Positions 33,522-41,053 of a DNA stretch of 64,000 nucleotides are shown here, piece after piece. This DNA is from Planomicrobium okeanokoites (lineage in GTDB: Bacteria; Bacillota; Bacilli; Bacillales_A; Planococcaceae): assembly GCF_003428875.1 (NCBI RefSeq), contig NZ_QQRS01000003.1, forward strand, positions 62,001 to 126,000, read 5' to 3'. The notes under the pieces are model-generated. The model saw only the letters and a list, made by a program, of their open reading frames with translations, was not told where the DNA came from and did no database searches. Position 1 is the stretch's first letter, and the number at the start of each line of letters is the position of its first letter. A program made the translations under genes and the position numbers.

Positions 33522-34349
33522 ATGGAATGGTTGGATTTACTGAAAGCCCTCATTTTGGGCTTTGTGGAAGGCATGACAGAATTCGCGCCGGTATCGTCAA
33601 CGGGACACTTGATCATCGTCGATGATATGTGGCTGAAATCGCAGGAATTCCTCGGGAAATACCCGGCAAATACATTTAAGATCGTCATACAATTAGGCTC
33701 GATTCTGGCAGTGGTAGTCGTGTTCTGGAAGCGGCTGTTCAGCCTGGTCGGCTTGTATAAAATCGAAGGGCAAACTGCCAATACCAGCTTCAACTTATTG
33801 CACGTCATCGTCGGCATGCTGCCGGCAGTCGTGCTCGGCTTCGCTTTCAAAGACCTGATCGATGACCATTTATTCGGCGTCGAAACCGTCATTTATGCCT
33901 TGATCGCCGGATCGATCCTGATGATCGCTGCCGACAAATTCGGGCCGAAGACGCCAACTGTCAACAGTCTCGATGAAATCACTTATATACAGGCATTCAA
34001 AGTCGGAATGGTGCAATGTCTGTCGCTTTGGCCAGGCTTTTCGCGCTCGGGCGCAACGATTTCCGGCGGCGTACTGTTCGGCCTCAACCACCGCACCGCC
34101 GCGGATTTCACTTTCATCATGGCCGTGCCGATCATGTTCGGCGCAAGCCTTGTGTCGGTCCTGAAAAACTGGGACACATTGTCGATGGATTACCTGTCGT
34201 TTTACATCGTCGGCTTCGTCAGCGCATTCATCTTCGCTTTGATTTCCATCCGTTTCTTCCTGAAACTGATTTCGAAAGTCAAATTGATGCCGTTCGCCAT
34301 TTACCGACTGGTACTCGCGGCAATCCTGATCGTCATCGTTTTCTTCTAA
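33522..34349 (+). CDS. uppP: Undecaprenyl-diphosphatase
   Basis: A 275-residue integral membrane enzyme of the BacA/UppP family, which regenerates undecaprenyl phosphate for cell-wall synthesis and gives bacitracin tolerance. The catalytic motifs are intact: EGMTEFAPVSSTGHLIIVDD near residue 17 and PGFSRSGATISGG near residue 172. About eight hydrophobic helices are visible. The binding site before the ATG is weak (GCAGG). A terminator follows. Confidence 0.95.
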   Translation: MEWLDLLKALILGFVEGMTEFAPVSSTGHLIIVDDMWLKSQEFLGKYPANTFKIVIQLGSILAVVVVFWKRLFSLVGLYKIEGQTANTSFNLLHVIVGMLPAVVLGFAFKDLIDDHLFGVETVIYALIAGSILMIAADKFGPKTPTVNSLDEITYIQAFKVGMVQCLSLWPGFSRSGATISGGVLFGLNHRTAADFTFIMAVPIMFGASLVSVLKNWDTLSMDYLSFYIVGFVSAFIFALISIRFFLKLISKVKLMPFAIYRLVLAAILIVIVFF

Positions 34350-34361
34350 AATAAAAGCCAG

Positions 34362-34402
34362 CGGATCGAGAGTGGCAGATTGCTCTTGATCCGTTATTTT
34401 TT
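34362..34402 (+). terminator. Intrinsic terminator after uppP
   Basis: CGGATCGAGAG pairs with CTCTTGATCCG, followed by TTATTTTTTA. Confidence 0.75.
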
Positions 34403-34474
34403 ATGGAATAAATTCAGTGTCAACAGAGAGCCTTATGGTAAAATGACAAAAATGGAAAAAAGGGGTATGTCGAC

Positions 34475-35020
34475 ATGCAGTATTTTATTGGCATTGTGCC
34501 GCCTGAAAGTGAATTGGAGAAACTGAAGGAATTCAGGAAACAATGGCCGGCGAACCGGATCGATGATTTGGTCGAACCGCATATCACGCTGAAAGCGCAA
34601 GGCGGCCTCAGCGCTGACGAAGGCTGGCTCGAGAACGTGAAAGCGGCGGCTGCTGACTTTCCGGCTTTCAGGGTCCAACTCGCGGAACCGCGCTTTTTCG
34701 GCGAAGACGTTTTGTATCTGAGCATGGATTCACCGGAAGTCAACGAACTGCACAGCGTTTTGGTCGAAGCGGTCGGCTCCAACCCGGAACAGATTGCCCA
34801 ATATTTTGAACTGGACCAGTTCGTGGCGCATTTGACTTTAGCCAAGACGTCGCACGGGGTATCGCAGGAAGAACTGAAGAAAATGGCGGCAGCAGCCAGT
34901 CAGGAACTTGCGCCTTATCCGGATTTTCAGGTGGATTCGATCCGGATTTACCGGATGCAGGATGAGCAGCGGAGATATGAAAAGTATTTGGAAGTGCCTC
35001 TAAAAAAGATGTCTAACTAA
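34475..35020 (+). CDS. 2'-5' RNA ligase-family protein (2H phosphoesterase)
   Basis: A 181-residue 2H phosphoesterase-fold protein. The two catalytic His-x-Thr motifs are PHITLKAQ (about residue 36) and AHLTLAKT (about residue 116). The overall form resembles YjcG of Bacillus. Members cleave or form 2',5' or cyclic phosphodiester bonds in RNA or cyclic nucleotides. AAAAGGGG precedes the ATG. Natural substrate unknown. Confidence 0.85.
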   Translation: MQYFIGIVPPESELEKLKEFRKQWPANRIDDLVEPHITLKAQGGLSADEGWLENVKAAAADFPAFRVQLAEPRFFGEDVLYLSMDSPEVNELHSVLVEAVGSNPEQIAQYFELDQFVAHLTLAKTSHGVSQEELKKMAAAASQELAPYPDFQVDSIRIYRMQDEQRRYEKYLEVPLKKMSN

Positions 35021-35071
35021 AAAAGAGATGCTGTAGTGAGTATATTACTCAAAACAGCATCTCTTTTTTCA
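35020..35071. terminator. Bidirectional terminator
   Basis: AAAAAGAGATGCTGT and ACAGCATCTCTTTTT form a 15-bp stem around a 19-base loop, between convergent genes. It overlaps the end of the lipoprotein gene. Confidence 0.9.
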
Positions 35072-35806
35072 CTTTTTCATCCCCCTCAAAAAATCAAACA
35101 TTTCCTCTACATCATCCGACTTGAACAGCATGCCTTTTCCGTCAAAGACGAGGACTACCGGAAACTCTTCAATCTCCAGTTCTTCTTTGAAATCCACCAC
35201 GAAATCCTTATCGTATTCGTGCCAGGAAGCACCAACCTGTTTCCCGATTTCTTCGAGTATTTCATTGGCCTTCTCGAATAGGGGTTCGGCATCCTTCATC
35301 TCTTTAGGCAATCTTTCCCCGTACTCATACATGATTACAATCCTTATTCCATCGTTGGACGCCAGCAGCTGTTCGTATTTTTCTTCGTATGTCATATCCA
35401 ATAAAATAATCTCTTCTGCATAGCCTTCAAAACTGTCTCCTCTTGGCGGGTTGATCTGCACTTTTTGCCCGAATTTGATGTCATCAAGAGAAGCTTCGGT
35501 GCCGTCTTCATTTCTTACGATAGTTTCGTCGTCATAATGGGCATCGTAGCCGATTCCTTCTTCAGTTGTAACTGGCCCGTCATGCCGTTTTTCCCATTCT
35601 GCAATTCCGACTCCCAGAATCTTGCGTTCCTTATCCGGCGGACCGGATGTGCCGACCATTTTATCGTCTTCGTATTGAGTGGCTGCAGACTGGTCAACTG
35701 GTTCATCCTCATAAATTGTTTCTTCGACAGTATCTTCGGTGCCGCATGCGGAAAGCGTTAATGCAATAAACAAAAGACTCACTGCATGCAATGATTTGAA
35801 TTTCAT
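35069..35806 (-). CDS. Lipoprotein with a thioredoxin-like C-terminal region
   Basis: A 245-residue lipoprotein. The signal SLHAVSLLFIALTLSAC gives a lipobox with Cys at about residue 21. Residues about 60-135 contain GVGIAEWEKRHD and FGQKVQINPPRGDSFEGYAEEI, similar to a small beta domain seen in DUF3221-like proteins. The C-terminal part (KYEQLLASNDGIRIVIMYEYG, EEFPVVLVFDGKGMLF) looks like a degenerate thioredoxin fold without Cys-x-x-Cys. Function unknown. The minus-strand gene has its own terminator. Confidence 0.6.
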   Translation of the reverse strand: MKFKSLHAVSLLFIALTLSACGTEDTVEETIYEDEPVDQSAATQYEDDKMVGTSGPPDKERKILGVGIAEWEKRHDGPVTTEEGIGYDAHYDDETIVRNEDGTEASLDDIKFGQKVQINPPRGDSFEGYAEEIILLDMTYEEKYEQLLASNDGIRIVIMYEYGERLPKEMKDAEPLFEKANEILEEIGKQVGASWHEYDKDFVVDFKEELEIEEFPVVLVFDGKGMLFKSDDVEEMFDFLRGMKK

Positions 35807-35967
35807 CTCTTTACTCCTCTCGAATGGACGCCTTTTTTAAGAAATGGCTATGACGTTCTTATGTCATTTAAGTGTCATGTGATACTTCCTTCTCACGGTT
35901 AGCCAATAAATGATTCGTCTATATACCCAGTAGACTGCAACCAGCTGAAAACGTTTCACGTTAGCGC

Positions 35968-36004
35968 AAACGCCCTTCAAATCTATTGCTGATTCGAAGG
36001 GCGC
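35968..36004 (-). terminator. Probable terminator after a small membrane protein gene
   Basis: CGCCCTTC and GAAGGGCG pair across an 18-base loop. The minus-strand T-run is short (GTTTG). Confidence 0.5.
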
Positions 36005-36047
36005 TGCCGGTTAATAGTCTTGCTGTCATTCTTGGATTAATAATTCT

Positions 36048-36269
36048 TTATTCGTCCGCTTCATTATAGAAATTGCATTCAAACACTTTCACTTCAAAGC
36101 CGGACTTCACGACTTTCGGGAAGCCACCCTGGTCATAGCATTGATCCGAAGAGGTTTTCACCTGCTGGTAGCTGAAATAGGATTGCGTTAGGAAGACGGC
36201 GCTTGAAATCAGCAGGACTCCGGCGAATAAAAGGAATAATTTTTGCCACGCGTTCAATTTGTTTTTCAT
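36048..36269 (-). CDS. Small single-pass exported protein
   Basis: A 73-residue protein with one helix (KLFLLFAGVLLISSAVFLTQ) and an outside domain with two Cys (SSDQCYDQGGFPKVVKS, VFECNFYNE) that could form a disulfide. AGGAG sits 8 bases before the ATG at 36269. Similar YNEADE-ended proteins occur in Bacillales. Function unknown. Confidence 0.6.
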   Translation of the reverse strand: MKNKLNAWQKLFLLFAGVLLISSAVFLTQSYFSYQQVKTSSDQCYDQGGFPKVVKSGFEVKVFECNFYNEADE

Positions 36270-36454
36270 GAGGGACACTCCTGTCAGACATTAGATGGTT
36301 TTATTAACATAACTAAAGGCTAACATAATTTGGCAGGAGTGACAGCCGAATTCCAAAAAAATTAATGAAATCTGATAAATCCGTAAAAAAGTGAATCTTT
36401 TCCAGTAGTTCAAACGTCTAAAGGATATAGGAAAAAAGCAGAGGGGTTTTTTGT

Positions 36455-37369
36455 ATGCTGAAAAAGATTGTACTGGCAGGCGGTACCGGTTTTATCGGAC
36501 AATATTTGGAACGCACATATACAAATCAGGGCTATATCGTACATATCATTTCGAGGCAGCCGGGGCAGATCTCATGGAACGACGAGGCGGCGATGGTGGA
36601 TGCACTGGAAAATGCGGGTATGGTCATTAATTTAGCTGGGAAATCGGTAAACTGCCGTTATAACGAAAAAAACAAGCGGGAAATCTATGAATCCCGGACG
36701 CGGACGACTGAAGCGCTGGGCAAGGCGATCGGGAAATGCCAGAACCCGCCGGAGCTTTGGATCAATTCCAGCACGGCGACGATATACCGCCACGCGGAAG
36801 ACCGGCCGATGACGGAAGCGACGGGGGAGCTCGGCACAGGATTTTCAGTGGATGTCGGAAAAGCGTGGGAAGATGTCTTCTTCCGTTTCAATCTGCCGAA
36901 AACCCGTCAAATCGCCTTGCGCCTTGCCATTGTGCTCGGAGCGGACGGCGGAGTGATGGAACCGTACATCAATATGGTGCGCTTCGGCCTTGGCGGCAAG
37001 CAAGGCGAAGGCAAGCAGATGTTCAGCTGGATTCATATCGAAGATGTCTACCGGATCATCGAATTCCTGAAACAGCGAAAAGATTTGAGCGGTATCTTCA
37101 ATGCTTCTTCTCCGAATCCGGTGACCAATAAAGAATTGATGGAGCAGATGCGGAAAGTGATGGGACGCCGCAGAGGGTTGCCTGCACCGGAATGGATGCT
37201 CGAAATGGGCGCCGTATTCATCGGCACCGAAACGGAACTGATTTTGAAAAGCCGCTGGGTGGTGCCGGAGCGGCTTGAAAGAGCGGGTTTCCGTTTCAGC
37301 TATGACCGCCTGGACCGCGCCTTATGGCAAATTCTCCAGGAACAAAAGCAAGAACAAGAACAGTATTAG
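36455..37369 (+). CDS. TIGR01777-family NAD-dependent epimerase-like protein
   Basis: A 304-residue extended-SDR protein like YfhF/YfcH. The NAD(P) motif is VLAGGTGFIGQYL. VINLAGKSVNCRYNEKNKREIYESR is the family mark. SSTATIYRHAEDRPMTE and the C-terminal FSWIHIEDVYRIIEFL support it. AGAGGGG precedes the ATG. Function not established. A terminator follows at once. Confidence 0.85.
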   Translation: MLKKIVLAGGTGFIGQYLERTYTNQGYIVHIISRQPGQISWNDEAAMVDALENAGMVINLAGKSVNCRYNEKNKREIYESRTRTTEALGKAIGKCQNPPELWINSSTATIYRHAEDRPMTEATGELGTGFSVDVGKAWEDVFFRFNLPKTRQIALRLAIVLGADGGVMEPYINMVRFGLGGKQGEGKQMFSWIHIEDVYRIIEFLKQRKDLSGIFNASSPNPVTNKELMEQMRKVMGRRRGLPAPEWMLEMGAVFIGTETELILKSRWVVPERLERAGFRFSYDRLDRALWQILQEQKQEQEQY

Positions 37370-37371
37370 GC

Positions 37372-37402
37372 GCTGTTCCGCTTTATGGCGGGGCAGTTTT
37401 TT
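37372..37402 (+). terminator. Intrinsic terminator
   Basis: CTGTTCCGC and GCGGGGCAG pair (with G-U pairs), followed by TTTTTTG. Confidence 0.75.
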
Positions 37403-37561
37403 GATTTATATAGGAGAGAATTTCCTATGGAAAGAGGAAATCCGTTAAGTTTGGGGAACATAGTTTAGTAGAGAGTAAAGAACAAACGTTTAAAGATAAA
37501 AATTCATTTCTTGCAGAAGACCGAGTATAATCTTTTAAAAGAAGAGATAAGGGGGAAGACG

Positions 37562-38218
37562 ATGAAATACTTTACTAAAGAATGGTATGACGAAATGCAA
37601 GTGTCCGGTTTTCTGACCTTCCCTGAAACCGAAGAAGAATGGGAAGAAGGCCAGGCCGCCTACCGGGAGCAAGGCATCGACCCGCAAGAAGTGCACCGCC
37701 GTGACCTCGAAGATAAGAAAAGGGATCTTCTGAAGTTTTTGCCTGATTCCTTTCATCCATATATTTATGACGGTACGCTCAATTCAACGTATCCGACTCC
37801 GGAACTCCGCGAAATGGCGGACAGATGGGAAGCGGATTACGAAACCCGCTTTGACGCGCTGTTGGATGATTACAGTCGGCATTATGAATCCATCAAGGAA
37901 TTTTTGCCGCCAGGTGCGATTCAGCTGACGGAAAAAAGCCTGCATGATTGCATCGTGAAAAATGTGGATCATCCAGCTGACGGCGAACTCGTCCTCGTGA
38001 TCGATTGCAACAGTGGCTTCCATTACTTCAAGGATGTCAAAGTGAAATTCACCGGGGTCAGCGAAGCCATAATTCCTGAAGACATTACCGGTGCCTGGTG
38101 GTTATATAATGAGATTTATTTGAACGGTGATCAAGTTGAGTTACATGTGCTGTTCGATACCCCGATGACGGAAGTGACCATCGTTTTCAAAGACATTCAA
38201 ATTGAGGAATTGGAATAA
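37562..38218 (+). CDS. DUF4085 protein
   Basis: A 218-residue soluble acidic protein. MKYFTKEWYDEMQVSGFLTF and the following Glu-rich helix are typical of DUF4085. The C-terminal half is beta-rich and repeats short DI and EL strands (TEVTIVFKDIQIEELE). AAGGGGGAAG lies before the ATG at 37562. The family is uncharacterised. Confidence 0.7.
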   Translation: MKYFTKEWYDEMQVSGFLTFPETEEEWEEGQAAYREQGIDPQEVHRRDLEDKKRDLLKFLPDSFHPYIYDGTLNSTYPTPELREMADRWEADYETRFDALLDDYSRHYESIKEFLPPGAIQLTEKSLHDCIVKNVDHPADGELVLVIDCNSGFHYFKDVKVKFTGVSEAIIPEDITGAWWLYNEIYLNGDQVELHVLFDTPMTEVTIVFKDIQIEELE

Positions 38219-38405
38219 AACCAGTTTTTCTTTTTGAGTTTATCTGTTAATAAATTCCTTTTAATAAGCCGATAGAACCTATAAAGTATACAAAATCAAA
38301 AAATATCATTCTTTTTAAATTATTATTACAAAAATTACACCTTTTATTTCAACTGGGAGTTTAGCCTTAGATTAGGCGGGTAGTTTGAGATAGAGGGGTG
38401 ACAAA

Positions 38406-38711
38406 ATGCGAGCAGATGACCGTTTGATCAAAGCTTTATTAAAGCAGGATAAAAAAGCGTTCGAAGAATTATACGACCGCTATCATTTATTGCTGTGGAA
38501 AATTGTCGCTGAAGCCGAAGCCGATCATCACATTTGCGAGCAGCTTGTCACACAGGTATTTAAACACGTATGGCAAAAACCGCATGAATTCATTGGCGAT
38601 AAAAGGCTGGCATTACTGTTGATTGAATGCTGCCGCGCCAAGATGAAGGAGCGTCCCAGGCCGAAGCCGGTTTGCGGAAAGCCAATAGAACCACAAGCAT
38701 GCTGCGGATAA
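38406..38711 (+). CDS. Short sigma-70 region 2-like protein
   Basis: A 101-residue protein resembling only the N-terminal region 2 of an ECF sigma factor: DDRLIKALLKQDKKAFEELY and DRYHLLLWKIVAEAEADHH, then VTQVFKHVWQKPHEF. No region 4 DNA-binding HTH follows. The C-terminus is Pro/Cys-rich (PRPKPVCGKPIEPQACCG). GAGGGGTGAC precedes the ATG. It could be a truncated sigma factor or a sigma-like regulator. A terminator follows and there is no second open frame that restores region 4. Confidence 0.6.
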   Translation: MRADDRLIKALLKQDKKAFEELYDRYHLLLWKIVAEAEADHHICEQLVTQVFKHVWQKPHEFIGDKRLALLLIECCRAKMKERPRPKPVCGKPIEPQACCG

Positions 38712-38732
38712 CGATTCCGCAGCTTTTTTGTT
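38700..38732 (+). terminator. Intrinsic terminator after the sigma-like gene
   Basis: GCTGCGGA pairs with TTCCGCAGC, followed by TTTTTTG. Confidence 0.85.
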
Positions 38733-38737
38733 GTTCA

Positions 38738-39370
38738 TTAACGGACAATAAACCAATACACACAGACAATCCCCAGATCGCCGAGGCCGTGGCCGATGAT
38801 GGTGGCGGTGATCGAACCGGTGCGTTCACGGATATAGCCCCAGAACAATCCGGCTATCAGCACGGGGATGACGGCGACGAGCGTGTAGGCGACTTCGAAA
38901 AGCTGCATGACCGTCAGCACATGGTAGAGCGTATAAAAGGCGGCAGTCACGATAATGGCGTTGGCGGCACTGCCTTTTGTGCGGATCTTTTCGAACATAT
39001 AACCCCGCCAATAGACTTCTTCCAGCACCGGATTGAGCAGAAGCAGCACCAGCACAAGCAAAATTTCAGCCGGTCCGATGAAGCCCCAATCGACGAGCAG
39101 TTCCCGCAAGGATTCCACATCCAGCAGGTATTCGTGCAGCCAGATCATCCCGCCGAAAATGAAGATGAAGAAAACCCCTCCGCTGGTAATTCCCAAAAGG
39201 AGCCCTTGCTTCGATAAGCGCATGCGCTCTTTCGGAAAAGCTTTGCCGAGAAGTGGCGCTCCGAGCAGCCAGCCATAAAAAAGCATAAACGTAGCCGCGA
39301 CATTTTCTATTACATAGAGGCCGATGTACATCATGATCGTCGGACCGATCAGCAATAACATCATTTTCAT
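38738..39370 (-). CDS. CPBP-family intramembrane metalloprotease
   Basis: A 210-residue multi-helix membrane protein of the CAAX/Abi (CPBP) family. Motif 1 is LEEVYWRGYMFEKIR with the Glu-Glu and Arg residues, motif 2 is FYTLYHVLT with the His, and a third His follows in IIGHGLGDLG. These residues form the intramembrane active site. The start overlaps the stop of the hydrolase gene by 4 bp (ATGA), so both are translated together. Targets are unknown. Confidence 0.88.
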   Translation of the reverse strand: MKMMLLLIGPTIMMYIGLYVIENVAATFMLFYGWLLGAPLLGKAFPKERMRLSKQGLLLGITSGGVFFIFIFGGMIWLHEYLLDVESLRELLVDWGFIGPAEILLVLVLLLLNPVLEEVYWRGYMFEKIRTKGSAANAIIVTAAFYTLYHVLTVMQLFEVAYTLVAVIPVLIAGLFWGYIRERTGSITATIIGHGLGDLGIVCVYWFIVR

Positions 39371-40173
39371 CGCAATCTCTCCGAATCATCTGCGTAGTAG
39401 TCCGCTGCAATCGGCTTTAAAAAGCCATCAACCACAGCATTGAATTTCCTGAACGACCGCGGCGGCACCTGATGGTCTCCGCCTTCAATGAACATGACTT
39501 GCGTCTGCGGCGCTGCTCGCTGAAATGGGATGCGGTAATGATGCATCGGTTTTTCGAGAGATCCGTAAACGAGCAGGATCGGCATCTTCAGCCGATGCAG
39601 CGAATGGGTCGACACATAATCCAAGCCGGTCCGGCAGAATTCATACGAACGCTGCGGATCCGATTTCCGCGCAAGACGGTAAATCTTTTTATCATCACCG
39701 GGATAGTATTTATTGAGCTTCGCCTGCAGCTTTGCAGCAACCGACACCATCCGGAATTTCGAAAGGTACATCACGGATTTGATGAAGAATTTCGGTGAAA
39801 AATTATTCAACTCCGAATAACCGCCGGACAGGATGACGGCAATCGTCCGTTCGGGATAATTGAGCGCAAACTCCTGCGCCACCAAGCCGCCGTGCGAATA
39901 GCCGCAGACGACGACTTGGTCGATGCCGATCCGGTCGAGCAGTTTTCTGAGATGCTCCGCCAGCAGATGGATTGTCAGCGGCGTGTCGCCTTTCGTGCTG
40001 TTACCGTGGCCGGCCATATCGAAAAAGATGGTCTGGTATTCCTCGGCCAGCGGCTCCTGATGCATAAATACATTATGCGCCATCACGAACGGATGAATGA
40101 AGACAATCGGCAGTCCTTCACCTTTTGTCTGGTAATAAAGCGTCAGCGAGTCATCGATTTTGGCATAGGGCAT
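39367..40173 (-). CDS. Alpha/beta-fold hydrolase
   Basis: A 268-residue hydrolase. The oxyanion segment is PIVFIHPFVMAHNVF, the nucleophile elbow VVCGYSHGGLVAQEFA, and the catalytic His lies in EGGDHQVPPRSF. The expected acid residue falls in VYGSLEKPMHH, where Glu replaces the usual Asp. TAGGAG precedes the ATG. The substrate is not known. It is coupled to a CPBP protease gene. Confidence 0.85.
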   Translation of the reverse strand: MPYAKIDDSLTLYYQTKGEGLPIVFIHPFVMAHNVFMHQEPLAEEYQTIFFDMAGHGNSTKGDTPLTIHLLAEHLRKLLDRIGIDQVVVCGYSHGGLVAQEFALNYPERTIAVILSGGYSELNNFSPKFFIKSVMYLSKFRMVSVAAKLQAKLNKYYPGDDKKIYRLARKSDPQRSYEFCRTGLDYVSTHSLHRLKMPILLVYGSLEKPMHHYRIPFQRAAPQTQVMFIEGGDHQVPPRSFRKFNAVVDGFLKPIAADYYADDSERLR

Positions 40174-40240
40174 AAACGGGAATCACTCCTAAATGATAGA
40201 TGATTGTCTATATTAGTTGTTTAGAGAATAACTTTTTATA

Positions 40241-40342
40241 ATTCACTTCGGCGCTATGGACAAGCCTCCCGCAATAAGCCGAGAAGACCACTCGTCTTAT
40301 TGCTCCGGTCGGCATTCGCCTGCTCCTGAGCCGCGCCGGCGT
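40241..40342 (+). repeat. Diverged B element
   Basis: CACTTCGGCGCTATGGACAA begins a copy similar to the B elements at 16.6-20.3 kb. Its main stem is GCAATAAG (40271-40278) and CTTATTGC (40295-40302), where other copies have GCAACAAG and CTTGTTGC: a paired change that keeps pairing. Confidence 0.65.
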
Positions 40343-40368
40343 TGAGAGAAATTTCTAAAGATAGAGAG

Positions 40369-40442
40369 AAAAACAGTGAAGACTCTTGCTTTAGCAGCGG
40401 AATGTTGAAATTCACTCGGATGTTGAGCTTGAGTTAGCACTG
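40369..40442 (+). repeat. Degenerate X element
   Basis: AAAACAGTGAAGACTC, TTCACTCGG and GAGTTAGCAC match the 52.2-kb X element in order but the outer 3' arm is lost. Confidence 0.45.
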
Positions 40443-40540
40443 ATAACAATCAGTTACTAGTTCAGTTAATGTAAGTGGAATACCCTTGAAAAGGGAGGGG
40501 TAAAACGTGTTGGGTTGAGCTTGTGTGAGGAGATGGAGTT

Positions 40541-40848
40541 TATACGACAGCAAACCGCCGCTATACGACAGCAAAAGTAATCTATACGACACTAAAAATC
40601 GCTTATACGACATCTAACCGTCACCCAAAGAGCGAAACCCCTTATTGGCCGAAACCGGGCGGGGCAGCAGCCCCGCCCCAGCAGTCCGCGCGGCGGACTG
40701 CGACCAATCGGATCTCCAAGCGAGTGAGTGGATGTGGATTGGGATACGTGAGTATGCGAAGTCTATACGACAACAAACCGCCGCTATACGATAACAAAAG
40801 CAATCTATACGACACTAAAAATCGCTTATACGACATCACCCCCCAATT
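40541..40848 (-). repeat. Composite element: two GTCGTATA arrays around a D twin hairpin
   Basis: TATACGAC cores on the plus strand at 40541, 40562, 40583 and 40604, twin hairpin GGGCGGGGC/GCCCCGCCC (40657-40678) with GCAGTCCGC/GCGGACTGC (40681-40701), then cores at 40764, 40785, 40806 and 40827. Total 308 bp. It lies in the divergent gap between the hydrolase and carboxypeptidase genes. Confidence 0.9.
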
Positions 40849-41053
40849 CATCCCGCGTCTCGCAACCCAAGATATGAGAATGGATGCAGATACATAAATT
40901 ATTTGATGTAAAAACAAGAACTATTGTTTAATTTAACCTATTTGGACCATGCAATAATAATTCATTCGGTCGATATATTAATGCATAAATTATGTATATT
41001 ATTAAAATTAGTTAATATTTATACATTTTTATTCAAATAGGGGAGAGTGGAAT

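Noticed and set aside
36301-36454. Riboswitch before the TIGR01777 gene
   Set aside because: No conserved aptamer core or terminator-antiterminator pair was seen; the region is merely AT-rich.
38219-38405. Second half of a sigma factor or partner anti-sigma gene
   Set aside because: No frame of credible length exists on either strand; the gap is AT-rich promoter sequence.
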